A DNA stretch of 25,938 nt from Helicobacteraceae bacterium UBA6016 (lineage in GTDB: Bacteria > Campylobacterota > Campylobacteria > Campylobacterales > UBA6016), in assembly GCA_002428055.1 (NCBI GenBank), contig DIZY01000140.1, positions 1 through 25,938 of the forward strand. Direction: 5' to 3'. Under the pieces are notes generated by a model that was not told where the DNA came from, made no database searches, and saw nothing but the letters and a program-made list of their open reading frames with translations. How positions within the stretch are numbered: position 1 is the first letter of the stretch; every line of letters begins with the position of its first letter. The translations under genes and the position numbers were made by a program. Positions 1 to 6,396 of the stretch are shown here, piece by piece.

Positions 1-690
1 TGGCTAAAAGTCAAAGAGGACTTGACACTTCAAGGACCTATCGAGAAGTTCCTAAGTGACGCTGAAAAAAGCGAGCTTGTCGCAAGACTCGGCTCAAAAG
101 CGGGGGATTTGATATTCTTCGGTGCTGGCAAAAAAGCTACAGTGCTAGAGTACATGGGCAGACTAAGGCAAGAGGTCGCAAGACTGATGGGAATAATCGA
201 TGAAAACAAGTATGAATTCCTATGGGTTGTTGACTTTCCTATGTTTGAAGTGGAAGAGGGCAGAGTAAAAGCTCTTCATCATCCGTTTACAATGCCTCGA
301 ACGCTTGATGATGAAAATCTTGAAAACATCGAATCTGTAGCTTATGACATCGTTTTAAACGGCTATGAGATAGGCGGCGGAAGTATCAGAATTCACAAAG
401 AAGAGACGCAAAAAGAGGTGTTTAGACTGCTTGGTATCGGCGAAGAAGAGGCGAAAGAGAAATTCGGGTTCTTGCTTGACGCTCTCAAATTCGGCGCTCC
501 TCCGCACGGTGGTTTTGCACTTGGACTTGATAGGCTTCTTATGCTTATTACGAAGTCTGAGAGTATCAGAGATGTTATCGCATTTCCAAAAACGCAAAAA
601 GCGCAATGCCTTCTGACGGCGGCGCCAAGTCCGGTGGATGACGCTCAACTAAAAGAGCTATCAATCAGGGTAAGTAAAATAGAGAGTTGA
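1..690 (+). CDS. aspS: Aspartyl-tRNA synthetase, C-terminal part (5' end outside window)
   Basis: Class II aminoacyl-tRNA synthetase that charges tRNA with aspartate. The frame is open from base 1, so about 229 C-terminal residues of a protein usually near 585 residues are present. Visible are the end of the bacterial GAD insertion domain (LIFFGAGKKATVLEYMGRLR), the conserved stretch FLWVVDFPMFE, the HHPFTMPR segment, and class II motif 3 in GGFALGLDRLLMLI, followed by IRDVIAFPKTQKAQ. The GAD domain marks the bacterial type. In this phylum AspRS is often non-discriminating and works with GatCAB, but that cannot be judged from this fragment. The stop overlaps the TTG start of the next gene by four bases, which suggests translational coupling. 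Confidence 0.97.
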   Translation, partial: WLKVKEDLTLQGPIEKFLSDAEKSELVARLGSKAGDLIFFGAGKKATVLEYMGRLRQEVARLMGIIDENKYEFLWVVDFPMFEVEEGRVKALHHPFTMPRTLDDENLENIESVAYDIVLNGYEIGGGSIRIHKEETQKEVFRLLGIGEEEAKEKFGFLLDALKFGAPPHGGFALGLDRLLMLITKSESIRDVIAFPKTQKAQCLLTAAPSPVDDAQLKELSIRVSKIES

Positions 691-923
691 AACTAGTAGA
701 CGCAAAAGCGGGAGATATCGTAGAGATAGCCGAGTTTTTGGCTCCATTTTGCGATGTAGAGACCCGCATTTGTTCGATGGGTGTGACTAAGGGCGAAGTG
801 GCAAGGGTATTTTCAAATTCGTTTTTAAGCCCTGTGCTTCTAGATATAGGCGGCTCCAAGATTGCTATCTCGAAGACGGAAGCCAAAAAAATAAAAGTCA
901 AACTAATAAGGAGAGAAGATTAG
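687..923 (+). CDS. Small FeoA-domain (SH3-like) protein
   Basis: A 78-residue protein with the FeoA pattern: an N-terminal GDIVEIAEF strand, a central MGVTKGEVARVF turn (matching the family's MGL-x-G-x-x-V motif) and a C-terminal IGGSKIAISKTEAKKIKV segment. FeoA domains are SH3-like and normally partner the ferrous iron transporter FeoB. No feoB is in this window, so iron transport is only a family-level guess and a stand-alone regulatory or binding role is equally possible. The start is TTG at 687, overlapping the aspS stop (TTGA); adk begins directly after its stop with no spacer. A Shine-Dalgarno for adk (AAGGAGAGAAG region, about 908-918) lies inside this gene, so aspS, this gene and adk look like one transcript. 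Confidence 0.8.
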   Translation: MKLVDAKAGDIVEIAEFLAPFCDVETRICSMGVTKGEVARVFSNSFLSPVLLDIGGSKIAISKTEAKKIKVKLIRRED

Positions 924-1496
924 ATGAAAAAACTGTTTTTAATTATCGGGGCGCCAGGAAGCGGCAAGACTACGGATGCGAGCATTATTGGTGATAATAA
1001 CGAAGCCGATATGGCACACTACTCTACGGGAGACCTTTTAAGAGAAGAGGTTGCTAGCGGTTCTGAGCTTGGACAAACAATAGACGGCTTTGTATCAAAA
1101 GGCAATCTTGTTCCTCTTGAAATCGTGATTAACACCGTCGTAAAAGCTATTAAAGGTAGCCCAAAGCGTGTAATATTGATAGATGGTTTCCCTAGAAGCG
1201 TAGAGCAGATGGAAGAGCTTGACAGAGTGCTAAGCAATGAGAGCGAAGTTGAGTTGACCAGTGTTATCGAAGTCATGGTAAGCGAAGAGGTAGCTAGAGA
1301 TAGAGTACTCGGAAGAGCTAGAGGCGCAGATGATAACAATGAAGTATTTAACAATAGAATGGCAGTATTTATGGGACCTCTCGAGGCAATCAGAAGCTTC
1401 TATAGCACTAAAAATATCTACCACACAATCAATGCGGAAAGAACTATTGAAGAGATAGTGGCAGATATGGAGATTTTTATAAAAAGCAAAATCTAA
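924..1496 (+). CDS. adk: Adenylate kinase (short-LID type)
   Basis: Cytosolic enzyme catalysing ATP + AMP = 2 ADP. The P-loop is GAPGSGKT at residues 9-16; YSTGDLLREEV is the AMP-binding segment; LIDGFPRSVEQ is the signature motif. The LID region is short (LGRARGADDNNEVFNNRM) and has no zinc-binding cysteines. Its 190 residues match the short adenylate kinases common in this phylum rather than the roughly 215-residue E. coli type. The residue after the P-loop lysine is Thr-Thr rather than the usual Gly-Thr (GKGT), a mild departure. The ATG follows immediately after the upstream stop, with AAGGAGAGAAG as a good ribosome-binding site. Confidence 0.95.
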   Translation: MKKLFLIIGAPGSGKTTDASIIGDNNEADMAHYSTGDLLREEVASGSELGQTIDGFVSKGNLVPLEIVINTVVKAIKGSPKRVILIDGFPRSVEQMEELDRVLSNESEVELTSVIEVMVSEEVARDRVLGRARGADDNNEVFNNRMAVFMGPLEAIRSFYSTKNIYHTINAERTIEEIVADMEIFIKSKI

Positions 1497-1506
1497 TATT
1501 TTGCAC

Positions 1507-1577
1507 GCCCCAAGTCGGCAAAGCCGCTTTGGGCTACGCTTGGCGCTGAGCCACTAAAGCTAGCCGCATAAAGCGGC
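1507..1577 (+). repeat. Cluster of GC-rich hairpins between adk and the next gene
   Basis: Three potential stem-loops sit in this 102-base spacer. The first (1507-1534) pairs GCCCCAAG with CTTTGGGC with one mismatch, then CGGC with GCCG around an AAA loop. The second is TGGC/GCCA within TTGGCGCTGAGCCA (about 1540-1553). The third (1563-1577) is a perfect GCCGC-ATAAA-GCGGC. None is followed by a T-run, so they are not convincing intrinsic terminators. The base composition is more GC-rich than other spacers here. They could be decayed palindromic (REP-like) elements or processing sites. Confidence 0.5.
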
Positions 1578-1598
1578 AGAGATTTTGAAAGAACGCCC

Positions 1599-2345
1599 AT
1601 GAATTTTTATGCTTGCATCATAGGCACCGAACTACTCAACGGTCGCCGTCAAGACTCCCATTTTGAATTTTTAAATAGCGAACTACTGCAACGGGGCTGG
1701 GAACTAAAAGCCAGTTTTGTAATCAAAGATGAACCGAGCTTTATAGCCGATGTGTTTGAATTAATACAAAAAGACAAAAACTCCGTAATGTTCTGTTTTG
1801 GTGGGATAGGCTCTACGCCTGACGACTACACAAGAGATGTCGCCGCTACCGTGTTTACGGATGGATATATGGAATACAATGAAATCGTATGTAAGGTTAT
1901 AACCGATAAATTTGGTGACAAAGCCTACCCTGATAGGGTAAAAATGGGGTATTTGCCAAAAAATGCGGGACTTTTGTCAAATCCCGTAAATCAAATCTCC
2001 GGTTTTTATCTTGAGAATAGATTTTTCTTTGTTCCGGGCTTTCCACAGATGGCCCATCCGATGGTGGTTGAGGCGTTGGATAGATTCTATCCAAAAGGTG
2101 CGCAAAAATTCAAAAAGACTTTTACCGCATTTTGTTCCGAGGGCGAACTCGTAGATATTATGCAGACCTTGCCGCCATCTGTCGAGTTTTCCTCCTTGCC
2201 GATAATGGACGGTGATAAGAGGGCTGTGGAGCTGTATTTGGCATCGCCAAGCTCTTGCGTGACCGAGGATGTGTATGAGCATTTTGTGACGCTGACGGAG
2301 AAAAAAGGAATCAAATGGCGAGACGGCGGATATTTTGATGCGTAG
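1599..2345 (+). CDS. Molybdopterin-binding domain protein (MoaB/Mog, CinA N-terminal type)
   Basis: A 248-residue protein with the MPT-binding fold of MoaB, MogA and the N-terminal half of CinA. It opens with ACIIGTELLNGRRQDSH (the family's G-x-E-L-L-x-G motif), and FCFGGIGSTPDDYTRD is the classic GG-x-G-x-T-x-D-D-x-T loop. The middle (NAGLLSNPVNQISGFYLE, FFFVPGFPQMAHPM) matches CinA's N-L-x-N-P-x-G-x-x-P-G-x-P region. There is no C-terminal nicotinamide-nucleotide amidase domain, so it is not a full CinA. The C-terminal 80 residues correspond to CinA's linker (SSLPIMDGDKRAVELYL). Substrate unknown. The last eight bases overlap yidD. ATG is chosen because the motif begins a few residues downstream. 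Confidence 0.8.
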   Translation: MNFYACIIGTELLNGRRQDSHFEFLNSELLQRGWELKASFVIKDEPSFIADVFELIQKDKNSVMFCFGGIGSTPDDYTRDVAATVFTDGYMEYNEIVCKVITDKFGDKAYPDRVKMGYLPKNAGLLSNPVNQISGFYLENRFFFVPGFPQMAHPMVVEALDRFYPKGAQKFKKTFTAFCSEGELVDIMQTLPPSVEFSSLPIMDGDKRAVELYLASPSSCVTEDVYEHFVTLTEKKGIKWRDGGYFDA

Positions 2346-2661
2346 AGTAGCGGTTGCCTTTGTGCGTTTCTATCAAAAATTTATATCTCCCGTTACTATC
2401 GGCTCTTGCAGATACTACCCTAGCTGCAGCGAATATGCTATCTGGCAGTTTGAAACCAATGGATTTTTTATGGCGTTTTTCTCCTCTCTGTCTAGAATTC
2501 TTAGGTGTAATAAGCTTTTTGCCGGCGGTATCGAATACCCAAGAGTGCATTTCACTCCCCCTAAAATCACACCTAAAATTCATAAGAACGATATATCCAT
2601 AAAATATTTTATCGTGCAAAAAAATGACTATTTCGTGACTATAAAAGCGTGGAATAAATAA
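2338..2661 (+). CDS. yidD: Membrane protein insertion efficiency factor YidD
   Basis: A small membrane-associated protein of the YidD family, thought to help YidC insert inner-membrane proteins. The signature is clear: an amphipathic N-terminal helix (FVRFYQKFISP), then SCRYYPSCSEYA with cysteines at 24 and 30, then LSRILRCNKLFAGGIEYP, matching the family's L-x-R-x-x-R-C-x-P-x-x-x-G-G-x-D-P. The start is ATG at 2338, overlapping the upstream gene by eight bases; a TTG one codon earlier is less likely. At 107 residues it is longer than the roughly 70-85 typical of the family because of a C-terminal tail rich in Lys and Ile (after residue 75) of unknown role. Usual neighbours rnpA and yidC are not adjacent. 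Confidence 0.93.
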   Translation: MRRVAVAFVRFYQKFISPVTIGSCRYYPSCSEYAIWQFETNGFFMAFFSSLSRILRCNKLFAGGIEYPRVHFTPPKITPKIHKNDISIKYFIVQKNDYFVTIKAWNK

Positions 2662-2669
2662 TTTTTATT

Positions 2670-2679
2670 TATGTAAAAT
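2670..2679 (+). promoter_or_regulatory. Candidate -10 region for the CBS-GGDEF gene
   Basis: The spacer after yidD contains TATGTAAAAT about 30 bases before the proposed start at 2711, inside a T- and A-rich stretch. Promoters of this phylum typically have a TA-rich extended -10 and no clear -35, so this fits, but the call rests on composition only. Confidence 0.35.
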
Positions 2680-2710
2680 TAACGATTACTTCTTAAATTT
2701 GGAGCCGTTT

Positions 2711-4708
2711 TTGAACTGGATAAATTTTTTAGCCGGACACGATATACCGCTGTTTTCTACTGAGACTACACTGCAAACTGCTCTTGATGGTATAGTTGAG
2801 ATGCGTCATAAGACCGGCATCTTTTTGGAGAACGACAAAGTAGTCGGTATTATCACCGAAAGAGATATTATTAAATCATTTATTTCTGGAATTTCAAGTA
2901 GCGAGAGAGCGTTTGACTATTGCACTAAAGGTGTGGTTACTATCCATCAAAGCAGGTCAATAGAGTATGCCCTAGGTACCGTCATTTCCAAAAACCTAAA
3001 AAGGGTACCCGTTGTTGATGACGAGGGCAGATATGTCGGACTTTTAACGCAAGATGCGTTACTGAACTATTTTGAGATAAAAAATGACGGTATGAAGCAA
3101 AAAGCGCTCAATCTAATTCAGGGAAAAACGCTAATAACCGCAAAAACTACAGATACGCTAGCTCTTGTTGCGTCAACGATGTATAAAAATAAAATCGGTC
3201 TGCTACCACTAACAAAAGCAAAAAAAGTAGTCGGGACTATCCATGAAGTCGATATTTTGAGGCTAATCAAAAAAGGGGTCTCTTTTGATGATTCGGCTGA
3301 GGCATATATGACTGCCGATGTTTTGTTTGTTGAGGAGAATAGTTATAGCGACGACATCTTGGAGCTAATGGATAACAGGGGCGTAAGTCATGTGCTTGTA
3401 CTCGGCAAAGACGGCGATACCATCGGCGCCCTCTCAAAAAGAGACCTCGTAAGAAACCTCAAAGATAACTATCAAAAAATCCTAGAAAAAAAGCTAAAAA
3501 ACGCAAGAGATGCGCTCTCTTTGATTCCAAATCCTATAATAGAGCTAAGCAAGAGCGAAGAGAGTTATTATGTAAGTTGGCACAATGCAAAAGCCCAGGA
3601 GGCTATCGGCGGTATGTTGTTTGATTTGAAAATAACCGATATTATTAAAGATGACAAATTTTCTGCCGTTTTGTCTGAGTGTGCTACCACCGGAGAGAGC
3701 CGCTCCTGTGTTATCTTACTGGTAGACAGGTCATACGAAGTGATGTGTTACAAGCTTGACGAATCTTCACTTCAACTGCTATTTAACGACCTGACGGAAA
3801 TCAAGAAAAGTGAAGAGTATCTGCGTTCGGTTATCGATTTTTTACCAGAGCTGATAGTTGTAAGTGACGGTGTTGATATGCTCTCTTGCAATAAAAGCCT
3901 ACTTGATTTTTTCGGTTTCACAACTTTTGATGAGTTTAAGGCGAGCTATACATGTATTTGTGAGGCGTTTATCGGAGGTGACGGTTATTTGCATTACGAC
4001 CAACATGGCAGTTGGCTTCATGATACGGTTAAAAATATGGAAAATGGAGCGGAAAGCCTTGTTAAGTTGTTTGATAGAAAAAGCGCCAAAGAGCTAATAT
4101 TTTCAGTCAAAGCTGCTACTTTTATGCATAACAGAAAAGAGTTTTTGGTCACTTTTTTTGATGTTACCGAGGCAAAGAAGCAGCAAATGCTGCTTGAAGC
4201 AAAAAATAAAGAGCTGGAAGAGCTGGCGTCGGTAGACTCTCTTACAGGGGTTTACAATAGAAATAAACTTCGTGAAATAGCTTTGTATGAATTTCGTAAA
4301 TACAAAAGAGATAAGGCGCCGATTTCACTTATTATGATAGACATTGATTATTTTAAAAAAATAAACGATACATACGGGCATAATGTCGGCGATTACGCAC
4401 TAAAAAGTATCTCTTCGATAGTCATGGAAAATATAAGAGAGTCCGATGTTTTTGCTAGATGGGGTGGCGAAGAGTTTGTGATTTTGACTCCAAAGACAAA
4501 CATAGAAAATGCGGAGATATTGGCCGAAAAACTGCGGAAAAAGATAGCAAACTTTGAGTTTGACGGCATAGGAACTATTACTTGCAGTTTCGGCGTCGCT
4601 GAAATACAAGAGGGGTTTGAGCTAGAAAATTTACTGGAAAATGCCGATAAAGCGCTATATGTGGCCAAAAGAAGCGGGAGAAATAGAACGGAGATGTATT
4701 TAGCTTAG
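2711..4708 (+). CDS. Diguanylate cyclase with two CBS pairs and PAS region (CBS4-PAS-GGDEF)
   Basis: A 665-residue predicted c-di-GMP synthase (2 GTP to c-di-GMP). Four CBS motifs form two Bateman modules over about residues 10-260 (VVGIITERDIIKSF, YVGLLTQDALLNYF, VVGTIHEVDILRLI, TIGALSKRDLVRNL). Two weaker PAS-like segments follow (about 265-485; the second ends LVTFFDVTEAKKQQ). The GGDEF domain starts at DSLTGVYNRNKLREIA; its active loop is RWGGEEF with GGEEF at about 585-589, and an RESD inhibitory site lies five residues before it, so both activity and product inhibition are expected. No transmembrane helix is evident: a soluble enzyme sensing a nucleotide through its CBS pairs is likely. 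TTG at 2711 has GGAG six bases upstream and is preferred over TTG at 2699. The 3' end overlaps hemW on the other strand. Confidence 0.93.
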   Translation: MNWINFLAGHDIPLFSTETTLQTALDGIVEMRHKTGIFLENDKVVGIITERDIIKSFISGISSSERAFDYCTKGVVTIHQSRSIEYALGTVISKNLKRVPVVDDEGRYVGLLTQDALLNYFEIKNDGMKQKALNLIQGKTLITAKTTDTLALVASTMYKNKIGLLPLTKAKKVVGTIHEVDILRLIKKGVSFDDSAEAYMTADVLFVEENSYSDDILELMDNRGVSHVLVLGKDGDTIGALSKRDLVRNLKDNYQKILEKKLKNARDALSLIPNPIIELSKSEESYYVSWHNAKAQEAIGGMLFDLKITDIIKDDKFSAVLSECATTGESRSCVILLVDRSYEVMCYKLDESSLQLLFNDLTEIKKSEEYLRSVIDFLPELIVVSDGVDMLSCNKSLLDFFGFTTFDEFKASYTCICEAFIGGDGYLHYDQHGSWLHDTVKNMENGAESLVKLFDRKSAKELIFSVKAATFMHNRKEFLVTFFDVTEAKKQQMLLEAKNKELEELASVDSLTGVYNRNKLREIALYEFRKYKRDKAPISLIMIDIDYFKKINDTYGHNVGDYALKSISSIVMENIRESDVFARWGGEEFVILTPKTNIENAEILAEKLRKKIANFEFDGIGTITCSFGVAEIQEGFELENLLENADKALYVAKRSGRNRTEMYLA

Positions 4709-5740
4709 CCTAAGCGCCAGCTCATCCGCCAAGAAAAAATCCGTAGCGTAGACTCTTTTGCTATCACTTCTTAATAGATTGTTTTGAAGTAGCGTTTCTA
4801 GCTCATTTTGCTTGTTGTTCAAGATGGATAGCTCTACGCCGACCTTGCTTCTAAGTCCTAGGAGTATTTTTTCCACCGTTATATTGTCTGCAGAAAGCTC
4901 TTCCGTATCTGTAAACAACGGGTTTTTTATGTACTCTTCTATCGTTTTTGACGGGTACTCTCTGCGGTTGCCGTCAAAGCCTACAGCTCCGGCTCCGACC
5001 CCTAGATACGGCTTATATTCCCAATATCCGAAATTATGTCTTGAGCGTATCCGCCCGAAGCTTGCTACCTCGTAGTGTTCATATCCCGCCGCCGTCAAGT
5101 TTTTTGCGACTATTGCGGCGGCGTCAGCGTCATATCTTGTCTGCACACCTCTCTTTTCAAAAGGAGTACCTTCCTCTATCGTAAGCGAGTATGCCGATAT
5201 ATGCGTTGCGTCTAGCGCTAAAAAATCGGCAATTTCGCGCTCCAAGAACTTTTCGTCATCAAAAGGCGTATCGTACATAAAATCTACCGAAATATTTGAA
5301 AATCCAGCTTTTTTAGATTCGTCATAAGCCGACATTGCAGACTTTGTATCGTGAACCCGTGATAGAAAATTTAGTTTTTCATCATTTAGGCTCTGTACTC
5401 CCAGACTAAGTCTGTTTGCCCCCATATCTAGTAACGCCGTTGCTTTTTCAAGGCTCCAGCTAGATGGATTTGCCTCTACTGTTATCTCTGCGTCTGGGTT
5501 TATATGCGGGATGATTTTGTTAAATATTTTCTCAAAATCTGCTATATCCAAAAGCGAAGGAGTGCCGCCTCCAAAATATACGCTTGTTAGTTTTTTGCCG
5601 TTTTGTTTTTGAAGTTCATGCTCTAACTGCAAAAGTAGAGCCGAAACATATTTTTTTATGAGACCTTGCTTGTTTGCAAAAGTGTTAAAAGCGCAATATC
5701 CGCATCTTTTTTCGCAAAAAGGTATGTGTAAATAAAGCAG
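4700..5740 (-). CDS. hemW: HemW-like radical SAM protein with apparent CTG start
   Basis: A member of the HemN/HemW family (heme chaperone or coproporphyrinogen-like radical SAM protein). Read from 5740, the N-terminus is (M/L)LYLHIPFCEKRCGYC with the family's C-x3-C-x2-C cluster motif at residues 9, 13 and 16. Next come YFGGGTPSLL, ITVEANPSSW, LSLGVQSLN, VDFMYDTPFDD and HISAYSLTIEEGTPF, giving 346 residues, normal for HemW. An in-frame TAA lies two codons before CTG at 5740, and no ATG, GTG or TTG occurs between that stop and the cluster motif; an AAGGA sits about six bases before the CTG. A start at the first ATG-like codon (5632) would delete the cluster motif and is rejected. Upstream in divergent orientation lies rppH. 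Confidence 0.88.
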   Translation of the reverse strand: MLYLHIPFCEKRCGYCAFNTFANKQGLIKKYVSALLLQLEHELQKQNGKKLTSVYFGGGTPSLLDIADFEKIFNKIIPHINPDAEITVEANPSSWSLEKATALLDMGANRLSLGVQSLNDEKLNFLSRVHDTKSAMSAYDESKKAGFSNISVDFMYDTPFDDEKFLEREIADFLALDATHISAYSLTIEEGTPFEKRGVQTRYDADAAAIVAKNLTAAGYEHYEVASFGRIRSRHNFGYWEYKPYLGVGAGAVGFDGNRREYPSKTIEEYIKNPLFTDTEELSADNITVEKILLGLRSKVGVELSILNNKQNELETLLQNNLLRSDSKRVYATDFFLADELALRLS

Positions 5741-5767
5741 TTTTTATCCTTTTTTTGTTAGCATTGT

Positions 5768-5847
5768 AGCTAGAAATAGCTCGTTTTGCGAGCAGAAGTT
5801 ATCCGCTGCAAATGCGGTTTCGTTAGGCGAAGCGAGCTTTGCTCGTT
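5768..5847. repeat. Overlapping hairpin cluster in the hemW/rppH divergent spacer
   Basis: The 136-base divergent spacer carries four short perfect stems: AGCTA-gaaa-TAGCT (5768-5781), GCTCG-ttttg-CGAGC (5779-5793), CCGC-tgcaaat-GCGG (5803-5817) and CGAGC-ttt-GCTCG (5833-5845). The first two share the bases GCT and cannot form together, and the arms of the second and fourth can also cross-pair. GCTCGTTTTG occurs twice (5779 and 5841). No T-run follows. Possible roles are alternative leader structures or a decayed palindromic repeat. Confidence 0.55.
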
Positions 5848-5876
5848 TTGTTGTGTAAACAATAAAGGCGCAACAA

Positions 5877-6350
5877 ATGGAAGAAAAAGTATATAGACCC
5901 AATGTTGCCGCAGTAGTTTTATCATCAGAATATCCGGGTCAGATGAAGGTGTTTATCGGGCTTAGAAGCGATATGAAAGATGTTTGGCAGTTTCCGCAAG
6001 GCGGAATAGATGAAGGGGAGTCGCCAAAAGAGGCTTTACTTCGGGAGCTTAAAGAAGAGATAGGCACCGATAATATCGAGATTATCTCAGAGTATCCCGA
6101 GTGGGAGTTTTATGATTTTCCTGACGGTGTTGCCAAAAACAAAAAGCTATATAACTACAGTGGTCAAAAACAAAAATATTATCTAGTGAGACTAAAAAAC
6201 GATTCAGAGGTAAATATCAAGACCCATCATCCTGAGTTTAACGAATATAAATTTGTTAAATTTGAGAATGTTTTCGGATTTATCTCGCATTTTAAAAAAC
6301 CAATATATAAAAAAGTTCTTTCTCATTTTAAAAGAGAGGGCTTTATCTAA
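5877..6350 (+). CDS. rppH: RNA pyrophosphohydrolase RppH (Nudix)
   Basis: A Nudix hydrolase that removes pyrophosphate from 5'-triphosphate mRNA ends (older names NudH or (di)nucleoside polyphosphate hydrolase) and so starts decay. The protein opens YRPNVAAVVL, with WQFPQGGIDEGE leading into the Nudix box, G42 to about T64 (G-x5-E-x7-REL-x-EEIG), which holds the metal-binding glutamates. The RppH-type features QKYYLVRL and the C-terminal FKKPIYKKVLSHF are present. 157 residues is the usual size. ATG at 5877 has AAAGG eight bases upstream. It lies 46 bases before lysC on the same strand and may be the first gene of the long housekeeping operon. Confidence 0.93.
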   Translation: MEEKVYRPNVAAVVLSSEYPGQMKVFIGLRSDMKDVWQFPQGGIDEGESPKEALLRELKEEIGTDNIEIISEYPEWEFYDFPDGVAKNKKLYNYSGQKQKYYLVRLKNDSEVNIKTHHPEFNEYKFVKFENVFGFISHFKKPIYKKVLSHFKREGFI

Positions 6351-6396
6351 ACAAATAAATTTTGCCGCTTTTGCGTGTCTTTAGGAGTAATCTTTT

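Noticed and set aside
1507..1534. Intrinsic terminator after adk
   Set aside because: The stem is strong but is followed by TACGCTTGG rather than a T-run, so it was listed as a hairpin of unknown role.
4700..5632. hemW starting at 5632
   Set aside because: This start would remove the radical SAM cysteine motif, which is encoded in the same open frame just upstream.
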